From Galeopsis tetrahit (taxonomy: Eukaryota; Streptophyta; Magnoliopsida; Lamiales; Lamiaceae), in contig OY776131.1 of the NCBI GenBank assembly GCA_963675135.1, positions 30,371,881 to 30,435,880 on the forward strand: a DNA stretch of 64,000 nt. The letters run 5' to 3'. The first letter of the stretch is position 1. Each line of letters starts with the position of its first letter. A model generated the notes under the pieces. That model made no database searches. It was given only the letters and a program-made list of their open reading frames with translations, and was not told the origin of the DNA. Below are positions 35,903-46,984 of the stretch, in pieces. The position numbers were made by a program, and so were the translations under genes.

Positions 35903-37359
35903 TGTTGGGATATAAATTCACCCTAAGCCCCACTTGATGTTAGAATAGTTTTGATGGCCAAAACACTTAGAGTTTATAAATGTAATAGGATCAGCTGACT
36001 TGTATAGAACAGCTTAGACTAGTCTTGTGTGATCAACTGTATTGATATCAGCTGATCAGCACAGTCCTGGCTTACATGCCTATCCTCAAGATGAGAAGAG
36101 TAGAAGACATGAAGACTAGAAGATCCTTGAAGACCAGATAAGTTAAGGTGCTTGTATACCTACTTATCTGATGGAGTCCAAGATTGAAGATGGCCTAAAG
36201 CAGCACAAAGAATTACCAGATCAGAAGAGTGTTACTCGACTGATATCAGAAGACAGAAGACCTAAGGCCAGAAGAGTAGTCAGAAGACTAGTAGTACAGA
36301 TTAGAAGACTATGTGCTCTTCCAGGACTCGGCTGATTCCTAAGTCATCTTGCAATTCAAACGAAGACCTACCTTATTTAGAAGATTGACATGATCCCAGG
36401 ATTGAAGCAATCAAGCGGCTGGAATCAAGGAATCAAGCCATTATGGAAAGATTGCCCCAACGGCTAGTCAACTCCAACGGCTAGTTGCAAGCAATCACCA
36501 CTATAAATACAAGAGGATGAGAAATCACAAAGAAAAAAAAGTCACAAGAGAGAATTCACAAGCTAAGCAAGCAATCAAGCAAAAAGCCATACTGTTCTAA
36601 GAGTTCTCCAAGAGCCAGAAACCATTAGAATATCTATAGCTCTTAAGTGATTTCTATCCAACCCCTAAGAACCTGAAACCTGTTCATATTGTATAATCAT
36701 TGTTTTAGGCATAGTGGTTAAGCAAATTATAAGCTTGAACCATTAGTTGGATACACTTCAAAAACCCCAAACCCTCACCGAAAGGTTAAAGTTTTTGAAC
36801 CCCTCAAAGTGCAAGTGCTTACAATCACTTGTGGAGACCGTAGCTGTTAGGACGGCTCAGATCTCAAAGTCCTAACCTTGGGACTATAAAGGTCAAGACC
36901 CTTGTAATTTGTGGTAAATTAAAGGGATTAAACATCACGTGTGGACGTGAGAGTGGACGTAGGAACGTATATCCGAACCACTATAAATCTGGTGTTATTT
37001 ACTTACTGCACTTTACATTTCTGTCATTTCATTAACTATTATATAGTGCATACTGTGATTTCAACTTTCTTCAAAACAAGGCCACAACTTTCAAACCAGC
37101 ATCAGCTGAGTACTTTCATTAAGCAAAACAAGTTAACACTTTCATAAGAAACTAAAAGAACGAGTCTAATCAAGGCCTACCATAATTCCGCATATAACCT
37201 CTTCATTCAGATCACTATAGTCATCTGGACCAGCAGACTTGTAGTCCAGTTGACATAGCAATCAGAAGAGGTTCCCAACTCTCTTGAAAAAGTTTTAAAG
37301 TCTATTCACCCCTCCCCTCTAGACTTTAATCCCATTCACTACTCGTTCAGGGACCAACA
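35903..37359 (+). repeat. F LTR3 (3' LTR)
   Basis: 1457 bp, complete, TGTTGGGATAT ... GGACCAACA, with the same TATA box and U5 stem-loop (37295-37329) as LTR1. Followed by target duplication AGAAG (37360-37364) and then gypsy E integrase. Confidence 0.95.
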
Positions 37360-37364
37360 AGAAG

Positions 37365-38753
37365 TCTCTTCTCCCCCATCAATTTACTATCCAAATTCAT
37401 CTTTCGAATGGCCCAATATGCTTTGTGCTCTAACTCCACGGGCAAGTGACACGACTTTCCAAAAACAAGTTGATATGGTGACATGTTCAAAGGAGTCTTG
37501 TAAGCCGTACGATAGGCCCACAATGCGTCATCGAGTTGGATGGCCCAATCTTTCCTATTGACCTTCACCGTCTTCTCTAAGATTTGCTTGATTTAACGAT
37601 TAGAAACTTCCGCCAATCCATTTGTTTGGGGATGATATGCCGTAGCAACTTTGTGTTTCACCCCATACCTTTCAAGCAACTTTCCCAACAATTTGTTCAC
37701 GAAGTGGGATCCTCCATCGCTTATCAAACATCTTGGGACTCCAAAACGTGAGAACACGTTGTTCTTGAGAAATTGGATCACGACTTTTGAGTCACTAGTC
37801 TTTATGGCAATAGCTTCCACCCACTTTGAGACATAGTCCACACCCACAAGTATGTAACTACACCCAAATGATGGGGGAAATGGACCCATGAAATCGATTC
37901 CCCATACATCAAATACTTCCACTTCAATGAAGATTGTTAGTGGCATCTCATCTCTTTTAGTGATCGTCCCCATTCTTTGACATCGGTCACACCTTTGTAC
38001 AAATTCTCTACTATCTTTGAAGATAGTAGGCCAATAAAAACCCGATTGTAGGACCTTCATCACCGTCTTGGAGACCCCAAAATGTCCACCACAAGGCATT
38101 GAATGGCAATGTGTCAAAATGTTTTTGACTTCCTCTTGTGGAACACACCTTCTAAGAATAGAATCCACTCCTCTTTTCAATAAAATAGGATCATCCCAAA
38201 TGTAGTATTTCACATCTCTAAGAAACTTTTTCTTAGCATACCTAGGGATGTCCTCGGGTAGCTTCCCACAAGCCAAGAAGTTGGCAAAGTCCGCATACCA
38301 AGGTGTGCTCACATCAACTTCCATCATCGGATTCATCTCCACATAGTCAATCTCCTTTATACCAAAGAGCTTTTCATCCGGAAACTCCTCCTTTACCTCA
38401 CCATCTTTCTCTTCAAAATCCTCTTCTCTCTCAAGACGTGACAAGTGATCCGCTATCACATTCTCACTCCCTTTCTTGTCACGGATCTCTATGTCAAACT
38501 CTTGGAGAAGCAACACCCAAAGGATCAATCGAGGCTTAGCATCTTTCTTGCTCATAAGATATCTAATGGTCGAATGGTCCGTATACACAATTGTTTTCCC
38601 TCCCCCCCCCCACCAAATAGGGGCGAAATTTATCAAAAGCATACACGACTGCCAATAACTCTTTCTCCGTGGTGGTGTAATTTGCTTGGGCCGGATTAAA
38701 GGTCTTGGAAGCATAATCGATTGCTCAGAACTTCTTTTCTCGGACTTGTCCAA
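37365..38753 (-). pseudogene. pol: E pol: RNase H and integrase (interrupted)
   Basis: Minus-strand gypsy RNase H end ([19 protein letters not shown] region), HHCC zinc region ([12 protein letters not shown] ... CDRCQRMG), and integrase core with Asp, Asp and Glu around [18 protein letters not shown] and [13 protein letters not shown] at 37595-37593 replaces the Glu codon usually following NR. A run of 10 C (38602-38611) marks a frameshift in RNase H. The protein then breaks off at 37365, where element F is inserted; it resumes at 11974. Confidence 0.92.
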
Positions 38754-40404
38754 GAACTACTCCCATTGTGAAGTCACTTGCATCTCCCAAGAGCACAAAG
38801 GGTTCACTCCAATCCGGACTCACTAGGATAGGTGCGGTGATCAATGCCTCCTTAAGAGCCTTGAAAGAAATCAAACAATCATTAGTGAACTCAAAAGGCA
38901 CATTTTTCTCAAGTAAGTGAGATAAGGGTTTAGAAAGCTTAGAGAAATCCTTGATAAATCGACGATAGAATCCGGCATGACCAAGGAATGATCTTATCCC
39001 TTTCTCAGTAGATGGTGGTGGTAATTTTTCGATGGCTACCACCTTAGCACGATCCACTTGCAACCCCTTTGATGACACGTGGTGTCCAAGAACAATCCCA
39101 TCTCTTACCATAAAATGGCACTTCTCCCAATTTAAAACGAGATTAGTATCTTCACACCTCTGTAAAACAAGCTCAAGATTATGTAAGCAAGAATTGAACG
39201 ACTCTCCGAAAACGGAAAAGTCGTCCATAAACACTTCCATAATATTCTCAATAAGCCCATGAAAAATTGCCATCATACATCTTTGGAAGGTAGCCGGGGC
39301 ATTACAAAGCCCAAATGGCATATTTCTCCATGCAAAAGTACCATATGAACAAGTAAATGTTGTCTTTTCTTGATCCTCCGGGGCAATCATGATTTGATTA
39401 TACCCGGAGTATTCGTCCAAGAAACAATAAAATGCAAATCCACTAAATCTATCTAGCATTTGATCAAGAAAAGGCAATGGAAAATGGTCCTTGCATGTGG
39501 CCTTGTTAAGTTCACGGTAATCAACACACACACGCCATCCCGTGGCAACCCTAGTAGCAATCAATTCATTATTATCCCCATGTATGACCGTCATTCCCCC
39601 TTTCTTAGACACTACATGTAATGGTGAGACCCATGGACTATCCGAAATGGGGAAGATCATTCCCGAATCAAGAAACTTAATCACCTCTTTCCTAATTACC
39701 TCTTGTATGATAGGATTCACTCTTCTTTGATTTTGCACAATGAGCTTCTTATCTTTTTCTAAACGAATTTTATGCATGCAAATCGAGGGGTTTATGCCTT
39801 TTAAATCTTCAATAGACCACCCTAAAGCCGATTTATGCTTCTTAATGACAACAAGAAGATCATGCAATTCACTATCATTTAAAAGGGAAGAAACGATTAC
39901 CGGACACTTTCCATCATCTTCAAGAAAGGCATATTTGAGATGATCCGGTAGAGGTTTCAAGCCTTTTTTCTTTCCTTCCGATTTCTCCACTCCTTCCACG
40001 GGTTCCCTTAGAGGTGGTGTTGGGAACTTCTTTCTTCCCCAAACTTCATTGACATCCTTCTTCTCATAAGATTTCCTATCATCAACACAATCAAGTGAAA
40101 ATTCATCATTTATAATATCAAGAATATGAGTATAAAAAATATTAGGAGAGAAAGGGTCAAGAGATTTTTCAAGTGTCTCTTGGACACAAAGTTCTACAAC
40201 ATCGATTGATTTGCATTCAAACTCCTCGGATGGATGTTTCATGGCTTCATATGATTTCACAACGAGCTTTTCCTTGCCAAGCTCCAATGTCACTTCTCCC
40301 GTGTAGGTGTTCACCACCGCTCTAGCCGTGGCTAGAAAAGGCCTCCCTAGAATCAAGGGCACACTCTCATCCTCTTCTATATCCATCACCACGAAGTCCG
40401 CTGG
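38725..40404 (-). pseudogene. pol: E pol: protease end and reverse transcriptase
   Basis: Begins in the last part of the protease (LILGRPFLATA); the catalytic DSG is missing because sequence upstream of 40404 is lost. It continues through an acidic linker into a complete gypsy RT (VCVDYRELNKAT, PFGLCNAPATFQRCM, and VFMDD as the catalytic motif near 39220-39235), then the start of RNase H (LLGDASDFTMG). A TGA at 38727-38725 replaces a conserved His codon after EKKF. The RT core itself has no stop. Confidence 0.93.
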
Positions 40405-40529
40405 AAAAACAAAGAAGGCAATTTACAAATATAAGAATGAGAATAGAAAATAGAGCACACATAGATTTAAGTGGTTCGATCAACTTGATCACTCTTATCC
40501 TAGAATCAAGGGCACACTCTCATCCTCTT
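40405..40529. other. Templated filler at the E / copia-X junction
   Basis: 40408-40490 copies 40828-40910 (83 bp, two mismatches), which is inside LTR X. 40499-40529 is an exact 31-bp copy of 40346-40376, which is inside gypsy E. Both sources lie within 450 bp, one on each side. There is no target duplication, so this looks like break repair, not insertion. Confidence 0.85.
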
Positions 40530-40700
40530 GTTCCTTTCAGCAGTAGTACGTTGTTGCAGATTCACCATCTGGGGCTATAAACTCTTGAGCACGTCGAACA
40601 AACCTTGATGTTCTAGGAGAGCCTACATCTTGACTCTCCACAACCCAAAGTCACCGGTGCCTGAGAACTTCTCAATATTATACTTGGTCGAATTCTCCAT
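40530..40700 (-). pseudogene. gag: Copia gag start, truncated
   Basis: From ATG 40700-40698 the minus strand encodes a copia Gag N-terminus (MENSTKYNIEKFSG, FGLWRVKM). A TAG at 40625-40623 sits where Gln or Arg is usual, then ALLEHQGLFDVLK follows and a second TAG soon after. The sequence ends at the filler junction (40529). It is a 5' fragment lying just inside LTR X. Confidence 0.75.
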
Positions 40701-40739
40701 CTCCAATCTGGCAATTGCTTTGTGGTTGACTCTCGATTT

Positions 40740-40756
40740 CCACAGACGACGCCAAT
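40740..40756 (-). other. Probable primer-binding site next to LTR X
   Basis: ATTGGCGTCGTCTGTGG on the minus strand, directly after the LTR end CTGACA. It does not match Met-tRNA; TTGGCGYCG-type sites occur in other plant LTR elements. The primer tRNA was not determined. Confidence 0.55.
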
Positions 40757-41567
40757 TGTCAGTAATTATCCCCTCAGATTAGACGTCTCCAATCACAAGC
40801 ACAATAATCAGACCACAGTAACAATCCAACAAAGAAGGCAATTTACAAATATAAGAATGAGAACAGAAAATAGAGCACACACAGATTTAAGTGGTTCGAT
40901 CAACTTGATCTACATCCACTGGACACACGACTTCAATCTTGATTGATAAAAGAATGTTTATAACACTCAACACTCGGAAAGGGATTTCTCCTCACTTCAC
41001 TCGTGAACTCTCAACTCAAGAACGAATGCTCGCAAGCGTCAAACTTTTACAATTACAAGATATGGGGTATTTATAGAAGCCAAGGATGATTGCAGCGTGC
41101 ACTGAATGCGTGATCATTGCCAACCTGAATTCTGGTACAACCTCCTAACAAACTCACACTTTCAGCGTGACCCAACCTGAATTGACCTCCTTGCCCTTTA
41201 CTTGTTCCTTGCAAATAAATGACACAATCAAAACACCTATCAGAAGACCTCCCTCTTCTTATTACTCTTCTGATATCCCAACACTTAGTCAAAAGACTAA
41301 CTCTGCAAACAGAACTCTACTGATCTGATCTGACCTATTTTGATCTTCTCATCTCAGCTGATCCTAAGCAACACCTTCTCCTCTGATTGAATACTCAACT
41401 CATCTGATCAGGTCTAAGTTAGCTTACCTGACTCCTCCAACTGATACGCACAACAGTTGAGTCCACCAGAAGACTTCTATCAACTAAGTACACCATCTGA
41501 TTCTCCCAACAGCTGAGTACTTCAGCAGACTAGACAACTCTTCTGATTTTCACCATCAGGTGAGTAG
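40757..41567 (-). repeat. LTR X, main part (split by element N)
   Basis: On the minus strand it ends GGATAATTACTGACA before the primer site. TATTTATA (plus 41068-41075) gives a minus-strand TATA box. The upstream part is rich in CAGCTGA/CATCTGA words. I think it continues after element N at 44951-44989, starting TGTGAGG after a purine-rich tract. An alternative upper end is 41283 (CCCAACA). Boundaries are therefore tentative. Confidence 0.55.
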
Positions 41568-41955
41568 TGTTAGGAAATAAACACACGCACACGATGACGA
41601 TAAGAAAATAACACGAGATTTGTTTACCCAGTTCGTCTTTCGACTACGTCTAGGGGCGATGCCAAGCTAGATATTTCACTATGTATTTTGGATGCGCAAT
41701 GATTACAAAGGGAGAACATCTATTTATAATAGAAAACTTGCTATAATTAACCCTACGCTTATTAGGAAAAGACTTGTTCACTACTCCAAGCCATTAGGAA
41801 CAAACTTGCCATAATTAACCCTAAGCCTATTAGGAAAAGACTTGTTCCCTACTCCAAGCGAACAAACTTGCCATAATTAACCCTAAGCCTATTAGGATCA
41901 AACTTGTCCTACACTCCAAGCCCGTTAGGATCAATTCAGGCTCCACACTCCAACA
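41568..41955 (-). repeat. N 3' LTR
   Basis: 388 bp; TATTTATA at 41721-41728. It contains repeats of an AACTTGCCATAATTAACCCTAAG-type unit. It is 34 bp shorter than the 5' LTR because that copy has more of this unit. The adjoining AGTGGGAGAT (minus, 41965-41956) is the polypurine tract. Confidence 0.92.
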
Positions 41956-42119
41956 ATCTCCCACTTGGAGACTGGATTCTCCATGTAACCATATATTCTT
42001 GATTCTCCTCCCGTATCCACCTGGCATCGCCGGGCATTATCTTCAAGTTCCAACGAAGACAAAAGCTCCTTTTATTTTAGCACAAGTTCAACAAACTCCA
42101 CCTTGATAAAATGAAAGAA

Positions 42120-42760
42120 AACTCCATTGTCTTCATCGACAAACATGATTCTTAAACCAAAGAACCAACATTCTCAACATAGAGAATACCTACTCCACTA
42201 TAAGAGTAGAACACTTAGAATCACCCATTCTAAGAATTTCTTTCGGCATTGTCTTCACCGACAAACATGATTCTTAAACCAAAGAACCAACATTCTCAAC
42301 ATAGAGAATACCTACTCCACCATATGAGTAGAACACTTAGAATCGCCCATTCTAAGAATTTCCTTCGGCATTGTCTTCACCGACAAACATGATTCTTAAA
42401 CCAAAGAACCAACATTCTCAACATAGAGAATACCTACTCCACCATATGACTAGAACACTTAGAATTACCCATTCTAAGAATTTCCTTCGACATTGTCTTC
42501 ACCGACAAACATGATTCTTAAACCAAAGAACCAACATTCTCAACATAGAGAATGCCTACTCCACCATAAGAGTAGAACACTTAAAATCACCCATTTTAAG
42601 AAGAATTTCATTCGACATTGTCTTCACCGACAAACATGATTCTTAAACCAAAGAACCAACATTCTCAACATAGAGAATACCTACTCCACCATAAGAGTAG
42701 AATACTTAAAATCACCCATTCTAAGAATTTCTTTCGGCATTGTCTTCACCGTATTCGTCT
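42120..42760 (-). repeat. Five tandem units of about 122 bp in element N
   Basis: The word TGTCTTCA recurs at about 42128, 42250, 42371, 42494, 42619 and 42740. Each unit contains GACAAACATGATTCTTAAACC and two near-palindromic TTCTAAG/CTTAGAA sites. It sits between the pol remnant and the polypurine tract. Confidence 0.92.
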
Positions 42761-42769
42761 GGCATCGAC

Positions 42770-43028
42770 AAGCTTTATCTTCAATTTTCAAGGCCAATTG
42801 AAGCTATGCATAGCTTCAACTTCTCTAAGGTCGCAACCTTAGTAAATAACAAGTAGTAGTTAAAGGACGAATACCTATTAGGTGCACGTCACTCTCTAAC
42901 TGGTCTCTGCAGCAGATTCTCCAATGGTGGTGGGGTCCTAGGTTCTTCAATAAGAACCTCTTCTTCATTCTGACTCTCCTTACTCCCACTAGAGTTTGAG
43001 ATGTCTAACTCAAACTCTTGGGTATTGG
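42770..43028 (-). pseudogene. pol: N pol remnants: linker and RNase H end
   Basis: Minus-strand text includes a copia integrase-RT linker (EEPRTPPPLENLLQ) at about 42990-42890, then directly a C-terminal RNase H tail (TKVATLEKLKLC) near 42845-42800. All of RT between them is missing. Confidence 0.6.
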
Positions 43029-43867
43029 TCTTGTCAGAATCTGATGCCTCCAATCTGTTCTTGTACATAACCTGTTCATTGAAAACTACATTTGTGCTGC
43101 GAATAATCTTTCGGTTATTCTCAACTCAATGTGTATAACCGAACTCATCACCACCATAACCAATGAACGTACACTTAACAAATTTAGCATCACTGCAAGA
43201 GTAGAATGATACTCCAGAATCCAACACCCAGTATTCTACCGGACAACTGACACTAAAGACCAACGCTTCTCCAACATCAATTGTGGTTGCGTTTGCTGTC
43301 TTCTTCTCGTTCTGTCCCTTCCTGTTTTTCTTGGGTGATGAACACTGGTTCCTGTAATGACCAAAGTCATCACAATTCCAGCACTGGATTGAGTCTTTAT
43401 CATTCTTGGATTGACTCTTTCCTCTGGACTCTGATCTGCCACGATTGATCTTGTCAGAATCTGATGCCTCCAATTTGTTCTTGTACATAATTTGTTCATT
43501 GAAAACTACATCTCTACTGTGAATAATCTATCGGTTATTCTCATCCCAGAGTTTATAACCGAACTCATCACCACCATAACCAATGAACGTACACTTAACA
43601 GATTTAACATCATTGCAAGAGTGGAATGATGCTACAGAATCCAACACCCACGATCCTATCGGACTACTGACACTCAAGACCAACGCGTCTCCAATATTAA
43701 CTTTTGTTGCGTTTGCTGTCTTCTTCTCGCTCTGTCCCTTCATGTTTTTCCTGGGTGCTGAACACTGGTTCCTGTAGTGACAAAACTCATCACAATTCCA
43801 GCACTGGATCGAGTCTTTATCTTTCTTGGATTGACTCTTTCCTCTGGACTCTGATCTGCCACGATTC
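43029..43867 (-). repeat. Direct tandem duplication of about 420 bp in element N
   Basis: Unit 1 43029-43448, unit 2 43449-43867, about 90% identical by eye. Each unit encodes a zinc knuckle (CWNCDxFxHYRNQC), a protease start (WVLDSG / WVLDSV) and an integrase C-terminal scrap (CTFIGYGGDEFGY). The duplication therefore arose after the internal pol deletion. Confidence 0.88.
43126..43488 (-). pseudogene. N second copy of zinc knuckle / protease start
   Basis: The other half of the 420-bp duplication: basic stretch, CWNCDDFGHYRNQC, WVLDSGVSFYSC with DSG intact, then the integrase scrap and a stop. It has no Gag N-domain of its own. Confidence 0.7.
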
Positions 43868-44484
43868 TGCCTACCCTTCAATCTGCCCCCTTCTTCCGTG
43901 TTCAACGTTGACCCTAAAGTGGATCCAGATTCTTTCCTGCGAACCTCCTCGCTAATCATCAGATCACCCACTTCGACAAGCTTCACTTTATCTTTCGCGG
44001 ATGAAGCGCTAACTGTGGCAGCCCAACTATCTGGCAAAGAAGATAACAAAACTAAAGCAAGTACCTCGACACTGAAGTCGATCACGACAGAACACAACTG
44101 TCCAATGATTCTATTGAACTCTTTCAGGTGTTGCTGCACGGGTGTGCTCTCCGACATCCTGAGGTTGAACAACCGTCTGATCAAGTGAACTTTGTTCGCT
44201 GTTGTGGGCTTTTGATAGATCTTCTCCAAGATTTGCAGCATCTCCCTTGCGGACTTGGCTTTAGTCGTTTGATAGGCTACGTTCATGGTCAGCGATAAGC
44301 GTATTGCACTCATTGTCTTTATGTTCAACAGATTCCACTCCTTTAGTTCCATCTTTTCGGGTTTCTCCTTCTCCTTTAGGGGCACATACAAATTTTTACT
44401 GTAAAGGTAATCCTCGATCTACATCTTCCACAACCCGAAATTCGATCCGTCAAACGGCTTGATTGAAATATTCTCGCCGCCCAT
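43528..44484 (-). pseudogene. gag: N gag with protease start and integrase end
   Basis: Start at ATG 44484-44482 (MGGENISIKPFDG). The next part, FGLWKM, is followed by a TAG at 44421-44419 where Gln is usual, then the Gag fold (KSAREMLQILEKIYQ, PDSWAATVSAS), a basic stretch and the zinc knuckle CWNCDEFCHYRNQC. The protease begins WVLDSVASFHSC, so the catalytic DSG is changed to DSV. It joins at once to CTFIGYGGDEFGYKLWDENNR, the end of integrase, and stops. The protein could be a Gag with a chimeric tail but has no enzyme activity. Confidence 0.85.
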
Positions 44485-44509
44485 CGTGTCTGCTCCCTCT
44501 GAACCCGAG

Positions 44510-44521
44510 GCTCTGATACCA
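44510..44521 (-). other. N primer-binding site (initiator Met-tRNA)
   Basis: TGGTATCAGAGC on the minus strand, two bases inside the 5' LTR. Confidence 0.95.
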
Positions 44522-44523
44522 GT

Positions 44524-44945
44524 TGTTAGGAAATAAACACACGCACACGATGACGATAAGAAAATAACACGAGATTTATTTACCTAGTTCGTCTTTCGAC
44601 TACGTCTGGGGGCGATGCCAAGCCAGGTATTTCACTATGTGTTTTGGATGCGCAATGATTACAAAGGGAGAACATCTATTTATAATAGAAAACTTGCCAT
44701 AATTAACCCTACGCTTATTAGGAAAAGACTTGTTCCCTACTCCAAGCCATTAGGAACAAATTTGCTATAATTAACCCTAAGCCTATTAGGAAAAGACTTG
44801 TTCCCTACTCCAAGCGAACAAACTTGCCACAATTAACCCTAAGCCTATTAGGAAAAGACTTGCTCCCCACTCCAGGCTCGTTAGGATCAAACTTGTCCTA
44901 CACTCCAAGACCGTTAGGATCAATTCAGGCTCCACACTCCAACAA
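44524..44945 (-). repeat. N 5' LTR
   Basis: 422 bp; TATA box at 44684-44677 (minus). Internal direct repeats of about 55 bp (CCTATTAGGAAAAGACTTG-containing) account for the size difference from the 3' LTR. Confidence 0.92.
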
Positions 44946-45072
44946 GAAGAACTCATCTGAATCTCGAGATTATGAGATAAACCTCACAATTCTCCACCTT
45001 TAGCTCAAAATCTCCACCTTGAATTAAACAACTCCGAACTATCCTTCTCAAAGGACAACCTCCACTGATTAC
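44946..45072 (-). other. LTR X remainder and duplicated 3' end of copia A
   Basis: 44951-44989 is probably the first 39 bp of LTR X. The minus strand upstream has two purine tracts (AAAGGTGGAGAAT and CAAGGTGGAGATTTT). A block of about 50 bp here (45010-45065) is repeated at 46870-46935 on the other side of the Athila-like LTR. Confidence 0.5.
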
Positions 45073-46861
45073 TGTGAAAATTGCTCGAAATTCTTGTATT
45101 TAATATGCATAATTTTATAGGATTTCGTGCATTATTTACACTAAATTGATTAATTGCACATGATTTGGAGAAATGGTGTTAGTTTGCTATTGTTGTAGGT
45201 AAAACGAGGTGTTTTGAATCAAATAACTAAAAATCCAGCCGTTGGATCGAGTCCATGAGTTAACCACATGAAAGAAGGTGAAGTGAGGGTCGTAACAAGA
45301 CAAGAATCAAGCCAATCAGACACCCGGAGCAAAAGATATGAACAAAACAAGAAGAGGTTGGAAGAGGGGAACGACCGAGCACACGGCTCGAGCAAGGCGT
45401 GCTCGATACCATGACTTTTGGAACGAAGGGGGGAACGACCGAGCCCGAGGCACGGGAAAGACGTGCCCGATACAGCAACATTTCGAAAGTCAAGAGGCAC
45501 GACCGAACCCCTTGCACGGCCGAGCTCCAAAAAAATGAATTTAAATGAATTAAAGCAAAATTATGCAGCTGGAATTAATTGCAGGCCCAAACCCATTATC
45601 TAAAAAAAAACATGCTGCCATTACTTTGTGATGAAAGGCCCATTTGCATTCATTTATTACATGTGGGGGCAGTGCCGTGAGCAAGGGGAGGCCCAATTAG
45701 TCAATGGACGTGGCAAAAAGCAGCTGGAAATCTTATGGCCTAAGGCCCATTTCACCTCAAATTAACAAATTACAGCCCACACTCAAGCTGGGAGACATAG
45801 GCAAGGGAGCAGTTCGGCGCATAGGGCACGCAGCTAATTGGGGAAACCATCCTTCCTCCACCACCTCACTCAATGCATTTAGTATAATTTTATTAGCTAC
45901 TTTTTAATGGTGTATTTTGTTTTATTGTAAGTGTTAGAGGATTTAAAGATCAATTGAGGCGATACCTTTCTTAAATTTAATGTTTTATTATTTATTTTTC
46001 ATAAGCTTGCTTTCTTTTATTAATTTAATTATTGACTAGGTTTGTTGGTGTTTGAGTGTTTTGATTTGTGATGGAATTTATGTTATTAGCTTAATTTTAA
46101 TTGTGTAATTCATTGGAGGGAATATTGGTTAGGTTTATGGGTTTTAATAGATCATTTGCTAGAACTCAATTAATAGGTTATATGTGAAACTCAATTAATG
46201 CAACGAGAGTTGGTTAATTGGGGTAGATAGTATAATCGAGGGTTGGGAATCGAGTGAATTGAGCAAATATTGGGCTATCGCAACAAGAGTTGGGTAATTT
46301 TCATTAGAACCCCATTTATCTACATTGATTGCTTGAATGAAAATTTGAGTGATTAGTGAGAAGACCATAGGAGTTTGGTTGTTAGTATTCAAGTGGAAAA
46401 ACAGAAAGATGGATTAATTTAGTTAATTAGATAGAGTAGAATCCCCTAGTTGTGTGATTACCCGGGTAAGAACGCCTCTATTCATCCTCTCGATCCTATG
46501 TGATTTATTAGACAAATGCACTCGTGATTGCTTCTATCAAGTTCCACCTAATGAATTACACATAAAAGTTGACTATTAACTCAATTTTCCACACAATGAC
46601 GAACACCCGAACACTACTTCTCTCCATTTGATCTTGATCATCATTTTACTTGTTTTTCTTAGTTAGTATTTCTCTTGTTGATTTTTGCATTTAGTATTTA
46701 TCGCCCACCCCCATGCTCGTTCACTATAATTACGCATCAACACATAACATTAAGGCTACGCTAGCAAACTAGTCCCGTGGTTCGATAATTTAACCGAACA
46801 CTTACTTTTACTACGAGGAACCTCTTACACTTGAGAAGTGAGTATTGAAAAATATGTGTCA
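45073..46861 (+). repeat. Athila-like gypsy LTR, probably truncated element
   Basis: About 1.79 kb from TGTGAAAATTG to ATATGTGTCA, related along its length to the element C 5' LTR (55048-56783). Shared landmarks are the GACACCCGRGGCRAAAGATATG block and CTAGCAAACTA near the end. It is followed by AGTTTTTTATG, which resembles the first bases after an Athila LTR, and then copia A sequence. No target duplication found, so a plain solo LTR is not proven. GC-rich GACCGAGC words lie at 45365-45535. Confidence 0.7.
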
Positions 46862-46984
46862 AGTTTTTTATGTTTGAAAAATCTCCACCTTGAACTAAAC
46901 AGATCCGAACTATGCTTCTCAAAGGACGGCCTCCACCACTGCTCTTCTGCCACAAGACTAGCAGCCTTCTTCTCAAAGGACACT

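Larger units (their letters stand above)
11980..37359 (+). mobile_element. Element F: tandem Sirevirus-type copia, LTR-internal-LTR-internal-LTR
   Basis: One 25.4-kb insertion bounded by AGAAG. Contents: LTR1 (11980-13437), internal region 1 with gag and a 2.5-kb deletion removing protease, integrase and most RT, ORF3 with a solo LTR inside, a polypurine tract, partial LTR2 (24360-25403) joined directly to mid-gag, internal region 2 with a nearly full pol and ORF3, a polypurine tract, and LTR3 (35903-37359). Only the outer ends have a target duplication, so the tandem entered as one unit or arose by unequal exchange after insertion. The internal copies look about 98-99% identical by eye. Confidence 0.93.
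11081..40404 (-). mobile_element. Element E: Athila-like Ty3/gypsy, split by element F
   Basis: Two pieces, 11081-11974 and 37365-40404, form one minus-strand gypsy pol. The integrase reading frame continues across the F insertion, and AGAAG is duplicated on both sides. Order: end of protease, RT, RNase H, integrase, post-pol non-coding region. The 5' part (gag, LTR) is missing at the 40404 junction. The 3' part is broken by element H at 11081. The type of RT and integrase and the post-pol hairpin resemble Athila/Tat elements. It carries at least two stops and one frameshift besides the insertion. Confidence 0.9.
41568..44945 (-). mobile_element. Element N: short non-autonomous copia with tandem repeats
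   Basis: LTRs 44945-44524 (5') and 41955-41568 (3'), starting TGTTGGAGTGTGGAG and ending TTCCTAACA on the minus strand, a Met-tRNA primer site, gag, then only scraps of pol (protease start, integrase end, RNase H end). RT is absent. Two kinds of internal tandem repeat are present. Flanks are AGTAG (41563-41567) and AGAAG (44946-44950), a target duplication with one mismatch. It would depend on proteins from a related element. Confidence 0.9.

Noticed and set aside
38602..38611. Homopolymer runs (also 11326-11337, 2803-2815) as assembly errors causing the frameshifts
   Set aside because: Possible for the E frameshift, but the runs in the U5 hairpins recur in independent LTRs, so sequencing error cannot be the general explanation.
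42120..42760. Regularly spaced repeats resembling a CRISPR array
   Set aside because: The whole 122-bp unit is repeated with no unique spacers, it is inside a plant retroelement, and no cas gene exists here.
45073..46861. Typical solo LTR with target duplication
   Set aside because: No matching 5-bp flanks; a few bases that look internal follow the LTR end, so it was called a fragment.
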